Shown here one piece after another: positions 41,924-50,931 of a DNA stretch of 64,000 nt (the stretch's first letter is position 1; each line of letters opens with the position of its first letter). This stretch comes from Thermohalobaculum sp039030715 (GTDB taxonomy: Bacteria > Pseudomonadota > Alphaproteobacteria > Rhodobacterales > Rhodobacteraceae). The stretch lies in assembly GCA_039030715.1 (NCBI GenBank), contig JBCCDU010000013.1:5554-69553 (forward strand), written 5' to 3'. Both the position numbers and the translations under genes were made by a program. The notes beneath the pieces are model-generated. The model saw only the letters and a list, made by a program, of their open reading frames with translations, did no database searches and had not been told where the DNA came from.

Positions 41924-43233
41924 AAACCCAGCCTTTCTGAGAGAAGCGAAGAAAATTGCGTCGGGCGCTTGGCGGTGAACGCCTCCGCCGCCTTACCATA
42001 TCCGGCGCGCAGCATAGCGGGGCGCATCCGGCTGTCTTTCGCGAGGTAGAGCCGACCGTCATGCGCCGCCACGATCCGGTCGAGCCGGTCCATCAGCAGA
42101 AGCGCCTGCGGTGACATCGGGAAATCCATCGCCAGAGTATATCCCTCGATCGGGAAGGAGATGCCATCGCCACTGCCGGGGCCGAAGCGCTTAAGTACGC
42201 TGAGGAAGGCACCCTGCCCCGCCTCCGCAATCGCCTCGAGCAGCGCGCGCAATCCGGCTTCCGACTGCTGCAACGGGAAGGCGCATTGATACTGCGCGAA
42301 GCCGCGGTTGCCATAGACACGGTTCCAGCTACCAACTGCGTCGAGCGGGTAGAAGTAGGTATCCCAATCGATCAGCGCCTCGCCCTCTTTGCGCTGGCCT
42401 GAACTGTAGTAGGCCGCATTGAAGGCGCGCGCACTGAGCTTGTTCAGCAGCCAGTCGGGCGCATCCATGGGCAGCGTCTTCAGACGGCGGCGTGGCGGGC
42501 GCAAGGGATCGTCGCGATGGCGCCAGTCCAGATCCTCCGGCGCTGCGTGTTCGCCCAGATAGATCAGCGAGCGACCAAAACTGCGGCCCGTGGCCAGACA
42601 ATCGATCCAAGCGACGGAGTATTCGGCGCTGTCGCCCTCCTCCAGCGCCTGCATCGCGCGCTCCAGATCCGGGGCCACGATGGTTTCCTGCCGGATCCAA
42701 CCGGTCTGGATCGGTTTCAGATGCAGCCCCGCGCGCAGGATCACGCCGCCGAGGCCCATGCCACCCACCGCGCGTTTGAAAGGCGCCGACCCCGGTTTCG
42801 CGCGACGCACTTTCCCATCGGCGCCCATCAGGTCGATCCAATCGACATGCGCGCCAAAACTGCCGCCGCGATGATGGTTCTTGCCATGCACATCCGCCGC
42901 GATCATGCCGCCCAGCGTGACGAACTTCGTGCCGGGCGTGACCGGCGGGAACCAGCCACGGGGCACGAAGACCTCCAGCAGATCGGCCAGCATCAGCCCC
43001 GCCTCGGCCTCCAGATACCCCGTCGCCTCATCGAAATGGACCAGCCGGTTAAGGTGGCACATGGAGATTGTCATTTCAGGCTGCAGGGCCGCATCGCCAT
43101 AGGCCCGCCCCGCCCCGCGCGCAATCATCGGGCCTTTCCCCATAAGCGCCGCAAGCTCCGCCTGATTACGCGGCGCCGCAACGACGCATTCGGCGCGCGG
43201 ATAGCGCCCCCAACCTGAAATTTCCTGCCTCAT
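41920..43233 (-). CDS. DprE1-like FAD oxidoreductase (polyprenyl-phospho-ribose 2-oxidase)
   Basis: A 437-residue flavoprotein of the VAO family. The FAD-binding part has ARGAGRAYGDAAL and VTPGTKFVTLGGMIAADVHG with KNHHRGGSFGAHV, then GGMGLGGVILRAGL; the substrate domain has FYPLDAVGSWNRVYGNRGFA and YLAKDSR (Lys399, matching the catalytic Lys of DprE1). Residue 368 is Ala (YTLAMDFPM) where M. tuberculosis DprE1 has Cys387. It overlaps its neighbours by four bases each side. Substrate should be a C55-type ribosyl lipid. Confidence 0.9.
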   Translation of the reverse strand: MRQEISGWGRYPRAECVVAAPRNQAELAALMGKGPMIARGAGRAYGDAALQPEMTISMCHLNRLVHFDEATGYLEAEAGLMLADLLEVFVPRGWFPPVTPGTKFVTLGGMIAADVHGKNHHRGGSFGAHVDWIDLMGADGKVRRAKPGSAPFKRAVGGMGLGGVILRAGLHLKPIQTGWIRQETIVAPDLERAMQALEEGDSAEYSVAWIDCLATGRSFGRSLIYLGEHAAPEDLDWRHRDDPLRPPRRRLKTLPMDAPDWLLNKLSARAFNAAYYSSGQRKEGEALIDWDTYFYPLDAVGSWNRVYGNRGFAQYQCAFPLQQSEAGLRALLEAIAEAGQGAFLSVLKRFGPGSGDGISFPIEGYTLAMDFPMSPQALLLMDRLDRIVAAHDGRLYLAKDSRMRPAMLRAGYGKAAEAFTAKRPTQFSSLLSERLGL

Positions 43234-43652
43234 GCGGCGCTCGTGAAAACGAACCGGCGGTCGAGTTGGTATTTCACGACATAGCCGATGGCGAGACCCA
43301 GGGCACCGCCGAGATAAAGCATCGCCTCGGTCCCCCAGAGCATGAAGAACCCGGTCTGCATCCCCCAGAAAATCACGGTCGTCGCCACGCCCATCAGCGT
43401 GTAGAGCCCAAAGCGTTTGCCATGGGCCGCAGCCCCGGTGGAGCGGTCAAAGAAGATCCAACGCTTGTCGAGCAGATACTTCACCACCAGCCCCACGCCC
43501 GTGCCCATCGCCAAGGCACCCCAATAGGCGATCCCAGGCGCCCCCGCATCCGGCGGCAAAATCTGGTGAGACATCCATTGCGCACCCAGATTGGCCATCG
43601 TCGCGAGGGCGGCGAAGGCAGAGTAGAGCAGCGTCAGCCGTGCCAGGCTCAC
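43230..43652 (-). CDS. GtrA family membrane protein
   Basis: A 140-residue protein with four membrane helices, of the GtrA/DPMS-like family (LVVKYLLDKRWIFFDRST and YVVKYQLDRRFVFTSAA are the paired K-Y-x-L-D-x-R-x-x-F motifs). The GTG start at 43652 overlaps the UbiA stop as GTGA. The family is linked to flipping or anchoring of polyprenyl-phosphate sugars; mycobacterial Rv3789, beside dprE1, is a GtrA protein. I infer a role in moving or presenting the arabinosyl lipid. Confidence 0.9.
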   Translation of the reverse strand: MSLARLTLLYSAFAALATMANLGAQWMSHQILPPDAGAPGIAYWGALAMGTGVGLVVKYLLDKRWIFFDRSTGAAAHGKRFGLYTLMGVATTVIFWGMQTGFFMLWGTEAMLYLGGALGLAIGYVVKYQLDRRFVFTSAA

Positions 43653-45091
43653 AAACCCACTCGGGCATAGGTGGCGGCCAGGATGATCATTGCGACCACG
43701 CCCCAACTGACCTTGTCGCGCAGCGCGAAGACGATGGGATCGTCGCTCATCCGGCCGCGATGGGTCACCATCACCATCCGCGTCAGCCAATAGAGCATGA
43801 GCGGGCAGACCATCCAGAACGCCTCCGGCACGGCATAGCTCGCCTCCGCCGTCTGCGAGTTGATATAGAGCGCGAGAACCAAAACCGCCGCGTAACCCGC
43901 CGACATCGCGATATTGCGGATAATCGGCAGGTCATCGACTTCATAGGGGCGCCCGGTCTTGCGCTCTGGATTGGTGTTCAGCAGGTCCATCATTTCAGCC
44001 TGACGCTTCACAGCCGCCAGCGAGAGGAAGACGAACATCGAGAAGGCCAGCAGCCAGGGCGACAGGATGATCGCCGTCGCGACCCCGCCCGCAATCACCC
44101 GCAACGAGTAGAGCCCTGCCAACGTGCAGACATCCACCACGGCCTTCTTCTTCAAGAATAGAGAATAGGCAAACGTCGTCGCGTAATAGACCGCAAGGAC
44201 GAGGAAAAACGCCATCGGCATGAACATGATCGCAGCCGCAAAAGCCGCGAGGAACAGCCCAACAGCCATGACCACGCCTTTGCGGATCGAAACCTCTCCC
44301 GATGCAAAGGGCCGCTTTGACTTGCGCGGGTGGCGTCGGTCCGAGGCCAGATCCAAGATATCGTTGATGATATAGACACTGGAGGCCGTCAGGCTGAAGC
44401 AGAAGAACGCCACGACAACAAGCATCAGCGTCGCCATATCCAACTGCCCCGCTGAGAGCATAGGTACCGCGATCAGCGCATTCTTCAACCATTGGTGGGG
44501 ACGCAGCGCCTTGATCCAGGCGGTTTTCTTGCCGGTATCCGGCACCGCCTGCACCTGGCCATGCGCCTCGACCGGCAGATTGCACGCCTTGCCGACGGTA
44601 ATCGCGTTGCGCGCCACCGCCCAGACCGGCAGATCCGCCTTGCTGTCGCCGACATAATCAAAGCCGCCGATGCCGAAACGGTCGGTCAGGAAGGCCGCTT
44701 TCTCGGACCCGCCCAGATTACGCACACCGTCCGAGCCGTGAACCTCGTCGAACAGGCCCGTATGATCGGCAATCGCATCGGCATAGGCCTGATCCGAGGC
44801 AGTCACCAGCGCCACATGCCGCCCCGCGCCCCGCGCCTTGGTGATCAGGCGGATCACCTCCTTGTTCAGCGGCAGCGTTTCGATATCCGGCACCGTTTGC
44901 GAGGCTAGCCAGCGCTTGAACGCCGCCTTGCCCCCGCTTAGCCGCCCCGGCATCGCGAACAGGTGATGCGGCTTGGCCGCCAGATGCATGGTCAAACCCT
45001 CATGCAACATATCGGTACGCAACAATGTGCCGTCGAGATCGACCACCAGCGGCGGTTCCTCCGTCAGGTCCTTGACCTCGTTCATCTGCAA
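43649..45091 (-). CDS. HAD phosphatase fused to UbiA-type polyprenyl-phosphate phosphoribosyltransferase
   Basis: A 480-residue fusion. The N-terminal HAD domain (about 14-190) has the nucleophile motif VVDLDGTLLRT (Asp18, Asp20), LVTASD and GDSKADLPVW. The UbiA domain (about 195-480, seven to nine helices) has IINDILDLASDRRHPRKSKR, the N-D-x2-D-x3-D-R-x-H-P form of Rv3806c-type phosphoribosyltransferases. The predicted job is to put phosphoribose from PRPP on polyprenyl phosphate and then remove the 5'-phosphate. First gene of the operon, overlapping gtrA by four bases. Confidence 0.9.
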   Translation of the reverse strand: MQMNEVKDLTEEPPLVVDLDGTLLRTDMLHEGLTMHLAAKPHHLFAMPGRLSGGKAAFKRWLASQTVPDIETLPLNKEVIRLITKARGAGRHVALVTASDQAYADAIADHTGLFDEVHGSDGVRNLGGSEKAAFLTDRFGIGGFDYVGDSKADLPVWAVARNAITVGKACNLPVEAHGQVQAVPDTGKKTAWIKALRPHQWLKNALIAVPMLSAGQLDMATLMLVVVAFFCFSLTASSVYIINDILDLASDRRHPRKSKRPFASGEVSIRKGVVMAVGLFLAAFAAAIMFMPMAFFLVLAVYYATTFAYSLFLKKKAVVDVCTLAGLYSLRVIAGGVATAIILSPWLLAFSMFVFLSLAAVKRQAEMMDLLNTNPERKTGRPYEVDDLPIIRNIAMSAGYAAVLVLALYINSQTAEASYAVPEAFWMVCPLMLYWLTRMVMVTHRGRMSDDPIVFALRDKVSWGVVAMIILAATYARVGL

Positions 45092-45208
45092 CTCTTGTCC
45101 CTATGTCCCCAATCGTTCCTTACAACATCATAGCATCCTCTGAAAGCGAATCGCCGCCCTTAGGGCAGACGGGTTGACGCAGCCCCAGGGCTGCTGCAAT
45201 CCAATTGC

Positions 45209-45952
45209 ATGGCTCGCCTTTTGTTCCTGTTGCTGATCCCTTTGCAGATCACGGGCCTGTCCCTCGTCGCCCAGGCGGAAACCCTGCGCGTTGCGGTGGC
45301 GGCGAATTTCCGCGACACACTGTTAGAATTGCAGCCGATTTTTGAGAGTGAGAGTGGAGATCGCCTCACAATTTCTGCGGGATCCACCGGGGTTTTGACA
45401 AATCAAATCACGCTGGGCGCCCCTTTCGATATTCTACTTGCCGCGGATACGGAGCGGCCGGCCTATCTGATTGCGGAGGGTCACGCGCTAGGCGATAGCC
45501 TGAAGACCTATGCGCTTGGCAGGTTGGCCCTGATCACACCGCATGCGGTTCAGATCCGCGAGGACATCCGCGCACAACTTCTCGACGCCAAGCGGATCGC
45601 CATCGCCAATCCGAAAACAGCGCCCTACGGCGCCGCTGCCCTGCAGGTCTTGGACGCGATGGGCGTCGGCGAAGCGATCGCGCCAAGACTGGTCCTCGCG
45701 CGCAATGCCAGCGGCGCGTTAGCCTCGCTGCGCTCCGGCGCGGCGGAGGTCGGTTTTGTGGCGCTCTCGGCCCTTCACGATCAGGAGGACCCGCATTGGC
45801 TGGTGCCTGCGGACATGCACGCGCCCCTGCGCCAGCAAGCCGTAATCCTGAACCGGGCTGGACAATCGCAGGGCGCGAAACGGCTCATGGCCTTTCTCAC
45901 CTCGGAGCCTGCGCGCGACATTATCGCCGCCCATGGATATGGCCTTGAGTAG
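45209..45952 (+). CDS. modA: Molybdate ABC transporter substrate-binding protein
   Basis: A 247-residue periplasmic protein. Signal peptide to AQAETL; then VAVAANFRDTLLELQPIFES, ISAGSTGVLTNQITLGAPFD with the oxyanion-binding Ser/Thr, and IANPKTAPYGAAALQVLDA. These are the ModA landmarks. It opens the modABC operon and overlaps modB by 20 bases. Specific for molybdate or tungstate; the two are hard to tell apart by sequence. Confidence 0.94.
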   Translation: MARLLFLLLIPLQITGLSLVAQAETLRVAVAANFRDTLLELQPIFESESGDRLTISAGSTGVLTNQITLGAPFDILLAADTERPAYLIAEGHALGDSLKTYALGRLALITPHAVQIREDIRAQLLDAKRIAIANPKTAPYGAAALQVLDAMGVGEAIAPRLVLARNASGALASLRSGAAEVGFVALSALHDQEDPHWLVPADMHAPLRQQAVILNRAGQSQGAKRLMAFLTSEPARDIIAAHGYGLE

Positions 45953-46634
45953 TTTCTTCGGCCCGGACGATGCCCAGGCGCTGGTGACCACACTGGCTCT
46001 CGCGGGAATGACGGTCGTTGTTCTGATGATCGTCGCGACGCCAATTGCCTGGCGGCTGGCACGCGCAAAGGGGCGCTGGAAGGCCGTGGCGGAGGCTCTG
46101 GTCGCCCTGCCCCTGGTGCTTCCGCCCACCGTGATGGGCTTCTATCTGCTGGTTCTGATGGGGCCGGCGGGGACGCTCGGCGCCTGGTGGGTGGAACTGA
46201 CCGGCACAACGCTGGCCTTTTCGTTCTCCGGGCTGGTGATCGCGAGCTGTGTGCATTCCCTGCCATTCGCCGTGCAGCCGCTGCAAAACGCCTTCGAGGC
46301 GGTGGGAGACGATCAGTTGGAAGCGGCGGCAAGCCTGCGCGCCTCGCCGTGGGACCGGTTCGTCTCGCTGGTTCTGCCGCTTTCGATCCGCGGCTATATC
46401 ACCGCCGCCGTGCTTACTTTTGCCCATACCCTGGGCGAGTTCGGGGTTTTGCTGATGGTCGGCGGCAATATTCCGGGCGAGACGCGGGTCATCTCCATTG
46501 CGATTTTCGAACATGTGGAGGTTCTGGACTACGCCGCGGCGCACCGTCTTGCGGCCCTGCTGCTGGCGGTCGCATTCGCGGTTCTGCTCTCGGTCTATCT
46601 TCTGAATGCCCGGTTTCGGGCGCGGGTCGGCTGA
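45933..46634 (+). CDS. modB: Molybdate ABC transporter permease
   Basis: A 233-residue inner-membrane permease with about five helices. The EAA loop is present (LEAAASLRASPWDRFVSLVL), as is LPLVLPPTVMGFYLLVLMG. Starts within the 3' end of modA and its stop overlaps the modC start (TGATG), so all three genes are coupled. A second start, ATG 45939, is possible. Confidence 0.94.
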   Translation: MDMALSSFFGPDDAQALVTTLALAGMTVVVLMIVATPIAWRLARAKGRWKAVAEALVALPLVLPPTVMGFYLLVLMGPAGTLGAWWVELTGTTLAFSFSGLVIASCVHSLPFAVQPLQNAFEAVGDDQLEAAASLRASPWDRFVSLVLPLSIRGYITAAVLTFAHTLGEFGVLLMVGGNIPGETRVISIAIFEHVEVLDYAAAHRLAALLLAVAFAVLLSVYLLNARFRARVG

Positions 46635-47710
46635 TGCGCCTCTCGCTCGATCTGTCAACGCAGTACGGCGGTTTCACGCTGGCGGCGGCTGGCACATTCG
46701 ATCTGGCGGGCGTCACCGCGCTCTTCGGACCCTCCGGCGCGGGCAAGAGCACCATCCTGCATGCCATCGCCGGGTTTCGCCCCGGGCTGGGCCAGGTCGA
46801 GGTGAATGGCGAGCGCTGGCAGGACGCGACCACAATGCGCCCGGCCCATTGCCGCCCCGTGGGCACCGTGTTCCAGACCGGGCGTCTGTTCGATCACCTG
46901 ACGATCATGGGCAATCTGCGCTTTGCCGCAAAGCGAGCGGATCGCGACGGGCCGCAGATTACGCCGGATATGGCCATCGAGGCGCTGGGCATCGCGGACC
47001 TGACCCAACGCGATCCCACCACCCTCTCGGGCGGCGAACGCCAGCGGGTGGCGATCGCGCGCGCTCTTCTGACGCGACCCCGGCTTCTGCTGATGGACGA
47101 GCCGCTGGGCGCACTGGATCGTCGCGCCAAGGCAGCGCTCCTGCCGTTGATCGCCTCGCTGCCGGAGCGGTTCCAGATCCCCGTGATTTTCGTCAGCCAT
47201 CAGTTGGAGGAAATCACTCAGATCGCCAGTCGAATGATTGCCCTGCGCGACGGGCGGTTCGTCGGGGATGGCCCACTTAGCCAGATGATCGAGACGCTGG
47301 ATCCAATGGTTTCCGGCCGGTTCGAGGCGGGTGCCCTGCTGACCGGCAAGGCGACGCGTCACGAGGCCACCTATGCCATGCAAGCCATCGATCTGGGGGG
47401 GGCCGAGATCTGGATGCCCGCGCGCAGCCCGCTCTCGCCAGGCCAGGATGTGCGGGTCCGCTTGCGCGCCCGCGACGTCTCGGTCGCGTTGTCCAAGGTC
47501 AAAGGTATCTCGATCCGAAATCAGGTGCCTGTGACGATCACTTCGATTGCCCCCGAAGACGGCGCCTTCGCCGAAATCACGCTGGATTTGGCGGGTCAGA
47601 CGCTGCGCGCCCGCTCCACCCGCCTCTCGGTGTCAGAACTCGGGCTGGAACCGGGTATGCAGGTTGTGGCTTTGGTCAAATCCGTCGCGCTCGACCGTCG
47701 GCTCAGCTGA
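46634..47710 (+). CDS. modC: Molybdate ABC transporter ATP-binding protein
   Basis: A 358-residue ATPase with Walker A GPSGAGKSTIL, signature LSGGERQR, Walker B LLLMDEPLGALD and H-loop VSHQLEE. The C-terminal 70 residues form a mop (molybdate-pterin-binding-like) domain, with ISIRNQVPVTITSIAPEDG, which is the mark of ModC. The start at 46634 shares TGATG with modB. Confidence 0.95.
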   Translation: MRLSLDLSTQYGGFTLAAAGTFDLAGVTALFGPSGAGKSTILHAIAGFRPGLGQVEVNGERWQDATTMRPAHCRPVGTVFQTGRLFDHLTIMGNLRFAAKRADRDGPQITPDMAIEALGIADLTQRDPTTLSGGERQRVAIARALLTRPRLLLMDEPLGALDRRAKAALLPLIASLPERFQIPVIFVSHQLEEITQIASRMIALRDGRFVGDGPLSQMIETLDPMVSGRFEAGALLTGKATRHEATYAMQAIDLGGAEIWMPARSPLSPGQDVRVRLRARDVSVALSKVKGISIRNQVPVTITSIAPEDGAFAEITLDLAGQTLRARSTRLSVSELGLEPGMQVVALVKSVALDRRLS

Positions 47711-47730
47711 CACCGGGCTTAATCTCCATA

Positions 47731-47775
47731 TTTGCAAAAATTCCGGGAGTGTGAAATTTTCCGGAAAGTTTGCAA
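47731..47775 (+). promoter_or_regulatory. Possible operator before the tup operon
   Basis: TTTGCAA occurs at 47731-47737 and 47769-47775, around the palindrome TTTCCGGAAA (47758-47767) and a related ATTCCGGGA (47740-47748). It ends 11 bases before the tupB start. A binding site for the nearby TunR-like regulator is a reasonable guess. Confidence 0.4.
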
Positions 47776-47785
47776 CAAGGGGCCA

Positions 47786-48484
47786 ATGCAGGACGTTTGG
47801 CAGGGCATCATCGAAGCTGCGGGCCTGGTGTTGAGCGGCGACCCGGCGCTGATGGAGATCATCGCGCTGTCGCTGCGCGTCACCGGGACCGCCGTGGTCA
47901 TTGCCTGTCTGATCGGAATGCCGCTGGGGGCGCTTCTGGCGGTCGGACGCTTTCCCGGACGCGGTACATTGATCCTGCTGACCAATGCACTGATGGGTCT
48001 ACCGCCGGTTGTGGTGGGGCTTCTGGTCTACATGATGCTCTCGAATGCGGGGCCGCTGGGCATTCTGGGCCTGCTCTACACGCCGACCGCAATGATCATC
48101 GCGCAGGCTGTGCTGGTAACCCCGATTATCGCGGCCTTGTCGCGTCAGGTGCTGGCCTCGATGCTGCAGGAATACAGCGAGATGCTGCGGGCGATGGGTG
48201 CATCGCGGGTCGAGACCGCGCTGACTCTGCTGCGCGACGCCCGGTTTGCGCTGATCACCGTGGCGCTTGCTGGCCTCGGTCGCGCGATTGCAGAAGTCGG
48301 CGCCGTTCTGATCGTGGGCGGCAATATCAACCACGCGACGCGGGTGATGACGACTGCGATCGCACTGGAAACCTCCAAGGGAAATCTCGCGCTGGCGCTT
48401 GGCCTGGGTATGGTCCTGATCGCCATCGCGGTGGCGGTCAACGCGGCGCTAATGGCCGTCGGCCGGAACCCGGCGCATGCTTGA
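47786..48484 (+). CDS. tupB: Tungstate-type ABC transporter permease
   Basis: A 232-residue permease with the TupB hallmark sequence TNALMGLPPVVVGLLVYMML and the EAA region YSEMLRAMGASRVETALTLL; GLGRAIAEVGAVLIVGGNIN follows. ATG 47786 has AAGGGG 5 bases upstream. It is the first gene of a tupBCA operon and overlaps tupC by eight bases. Tungstate is the usual substrate of this family, used for tungsten enzymes such as some formate dehydrogenases. Confidence 0.9.
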   Translation: MQDVWQGIIEAAGLVLSGDPALMEIIALSLRVTGTAVVIACLIGMPLGALLAVGRFPGRGTLILLTNALMGLPPVVVGLLVYMMLSNAGPLGILGLLYTPTAMIIAQAVLVTPIIAALSRQVLASMLQEYSEMLRAMGASRVETALTLLRDARFALITVALAGLGRAIAEVGAVLIVGGNINHATRVMTTAIALETSKGNLALALGLGMVLIAIAVAVNAALMAVGRNPAHA

Positions 48485-49172
48485 GATGACACGTATGCCC
48501 CCGCTACCCGGTCTGGTGGACGTCACGGTCACCGCGAATGGCCGCACCCTGATCGACGGGCTGACCCTGCAACTGGGGTCGCAGCGCACAGTGCTGTTGG
48601 GCCCCAACGGCGCGGGCAAGAGCCTGACCTTGCGCCTGATCCAGGGTCTGATCGAACCGGAGCAAGGATATATCCGCCAGGGCGCCGGGCGAACCTCACT
48701 GGTGGCACAGCAACCGGTTCTGCTGCGACGCAGTGTCCGGGCCAATCTGGACCACGCCTTGAAGATCCACGGGATTGCGAAGACCGCGCGCCCCGGTCGG
48801 ATCTTGCACCTGCTGGGCCTGGGGCGCCTCACAGACCTGGCAGAGCGCCCTGCGCGAGTCCTGTCGGGGGGAGAACAGCAACGCCTGTCACTGCTGCGAG
48901 CGCTGGCCGCAGAGCCCGCCATGCTGCTGCTGGACGAGCCCAGCGCGCATCTGGACCCTCAGTCCACCGCACATATCGAACGCGTAATCTTCGCAGCAGC
49001 GGTGCCCTTCCTGCTGATCACACATGACCTGGGCCAGGCGCGCCGCATGGCTGACCGGGTGCTGTTCATGCATCATGGGCGGCTGGTGGAGGACACGCCC
49101 GCCGACGCATTCTTCACCCAACCCCAGAGCGCAGAGGCCAATGCCTTTTTGAACGGGGACCTGATCCTATGA
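48477..49172 (+). CDS. tupC: Tungstate-type ABC transporter ATP-binding protein
   Basis: A 231-residue ATPase: Walker A LGPNGAGKSLTLR, signature LSGGEQQRL, Walker B LLLDEPSAHLD and H-loop LITHDLGQARRMAD. It is short and has no mop domain, unlike ModC, as is usual for TupC. Overlaps tupB and tupA at its ends. Confidence 0.9.
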   Translation: MLEMTRMPPLPGLVDVTVTANGRTLIDGLTLQLGSQRTVLLGPNGAGKSLTLRLIQGLIEPEQGYIRQGAGRTSLVAQQPVLLRRSVRANLDHALKIHGIAKTARPGRILHLLGLGRLTDLAERPARVLSGGEQQRLSLLRALAAEPAMLLLDEPSAHLDPQSTAHIERVIFAAAVPFLLITHDLGQARRMADRVLFMHHGRLVEDTPADAFFTQPQSAEANAFLNGDLIL

Positions 49173-49975
49173 GAGCCCTTGCTGCCCTTCTGGCCATGAT
49201 CCTCGCGCTGGCTAATCCGGCCTTGGCCGAGGATCGCTCGATACTGGTGCAATCGACAACGTCCACCGCGAATTCCGGGCTCTACGATCATCTGCTGCCG
49301 ATCTTCCAGGCAGAGAGCGGTATCCAGGTGAATGTTGTCGCAGTCGGCACCGGCCAGGCGATCAAGAATGCCCGAAACGGTGATGGAGATGTCCTGCTGG
49401 TGCATTCGCGCGAGGCGGAGGAGGCCTTCGTCGCCGAGGGCTGGGGCGTTGAGCGCTTCGATCTGATGTACAACGATTTTGTCTTGGTCGGACCCGAAGA
49501 CGATCCGGCGGATGTTGCGGGCATGACGAATGCTACCAATGCGCTCGACAAGATCCGGCGGACAGGTTCGATCTTCGCCTCGCGCGGCGACAACAGCGGG
49601 ACACATGCGAAGGAACGCGCACTTTGGTCGGATACCGGCAGCGAGCCGCAGGCGGGGGAGCCGTGGTATCGCGAAACCGGCGCCGGGATGGGCGCCACCC
49701 TGACGATTGCAACGAATATGGGGGCCTACACGCTCAGCGACCGCGCGACGTGGATCAGCTACGGCAACAAAGGCACGCATCGGGTTCTGGTCGAAGGCGA
49801 TCCGAAGCTGTTCAACCAATACGGCGTGATCCTGGTGAACCCGGCGAAGCATCCCCGCGTGCGGTCCGGGGACGGGCAGATCTTCATCGACTGGCTTCGG
49901 TCACCGCGTGGACAGCAGGCCATAGCCGCGTTTCAGGTGGATGGACAACAGCTCTTCACGCCGAACGCGCATTAG
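49169..49975 (+). CDS. tupA: Tungstate-binding periplasmic protein
   Basis: A 268-residue protein with a signal peptide (ALAEDR cleavage). The oxyanion-binding strand LVQSTTSTANSGLYDHLLPI, then GTGQAIKNARNGDGDVLLVH and FASRGDNSGTHAKERALW, are diagnostic of TupA. It binds tungstate far more tightly than molybdate in characterised members. The gene follows tupB and tupC, the reverse of the usual tupABC order. Confidence 0.92.
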   Translation: MRALAALLAMILALANPALAEDRSILVQSTTSTANSGLYDHLLPIFQAESGIQVNVVAVGTGQAIKNARNGDGDVLLVHSREAEEAFVAEGWGVERFDLMYNDFVLVGPEDDPADVAGMTNATNALDKIRRTGSIFASRGDNSGTHAKERALWSDTGSEPQAGEPWYRETGAGMGATLTIATNMGAYTLSDRATWISYGNKGTHRVLVEGDPKLFNQYGVILVNPAKHPRVRSGDGQIFIDWLRSPRGQQAIAAFQVDGQQLFTPNAH

Positions 49976-49978
49976 CGC

Positions 49979-50872
49979 TCAATCGCCATTCCAGCGCACT
50001 TGACCCAGGGCGGAGATGTCATAGCCCGCCATCGCCCCCGCGCGCTCGGCAAATGCCGAGCTGTGCGCGAAGTCCATCAGACGCTGCCAGGCAGGTTGAA
50101 ACCAGAACTGGCGTGCGATGGCGATGTCATAGTGCTCGACCGTAAGGGGCAGGAAATCCAGTTTGTACTCGCGCGCCATGCAAGCCAGGCCGGGGGCCGC
50201 GACTGCGGCACCGTTGGCGATGGCGGAGGCTGCCTCGCTTTCCGTTCGCGCAGGTTCCGCCGACAGATCCAGGTCGTCCAGATCCACGCCCGCCACCGCC
50301 AGTTGGTGTCGGAACAGGATATCCGCGCCCGAGCCGGGCTGCCTCGCGACGACCTTCTGACCGGCCAGATCGGATAGTTGGCGAATATCCGCCCCAGCCG
50401 CCAGGATCAGCCCGCGCTGGCGTTCGGCCCAGCCGACCAGCACGAAACCCGCGGGCAGGCGGGCCGCAGCAATGGGGATGTTCCATGTCCCGCTGGCCGC
50501 ATCGAAAACGTGCATCCCGCACGCACTCGCCTGACCCGAGACCACACGTTCCAACCCATCGAGCGAGCCGTCGAAAAAACTCGGCAGTCGCGCGCCCGAC
50601 GCACGGAGCGCCCAGTCAAGCAGCGGATCATGCGAGCCTGCGATCACTTCAGCACCGGCACTCGCAATATCCCGGGGCCGCTCCTCGGCACCCTGGCGCC
50701 GGCTCAACCACGCCTGCACATCCTGGCGTCGGAACAGCAGTTTGCCGGTCGCCCTGGTATGGGGAATACCGCCCGACGCTGCGAGATCGTAGACGCGGCG
50801 TTGTTTCACGCGCAGCAGGTCGGCAACCTCCTGCGTCGTCATGAAATCCGGCAGATCCTCGGACACGGTCAT
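49979..50872 (-). CDS. HTH regulator with periplasmic-binding-protein-like domain, TunR/ModE-like
   Basis: A 297-residue fusion. Excisionase-type helix-turn-helix at about 11-58 (MTTQEVADLLRVKQRRVYDL, then GKLLFRRQDVQAWL) followed by a PBP-like ligand domain (about 85-290, ARQPGSGADILFRHQ is the anion-loop region). Regulators of this shape control tungstate and molybdate uptake genes. It is convergent with tupA, four bases away. The ligand is inferred from the neighbours. Start 50872 has no good ribosome site; ATG 50842 is possible. Confidence 0.82.
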   Translation of the reverse strand: MTVSEDLPDFMTTQEVADLLRVKQRRVYDLAASGGIPHTRATGKLLFRRQDVQAWLSRRQGAEERPRDIASAGAEVIAGSHDPLLDWALRASGARLPSFFDGSLDGLERVVSGQASACGMHVFDAASGTWNIPIAAARLPAGFVLVGWAERQRGLILAAGADIRQLSDLAGQKVVARQPGSGADILFRHQLAVAGVDLDDLDLSAEPARTESEAASAIANGAAVAAPGLACMAREYKLDFLPLTVEHYDIAIARQFWFQPAWQRLMDFAHSSAFAERAGAMAGYDISALGQVRWNGD

Positions 50873-50931
50873 CGCCAGACCATATCGCCGCCTGTCGCCC
50901 CTGCAAGCAAAAGCGAGGGGCCAGAGCGATG

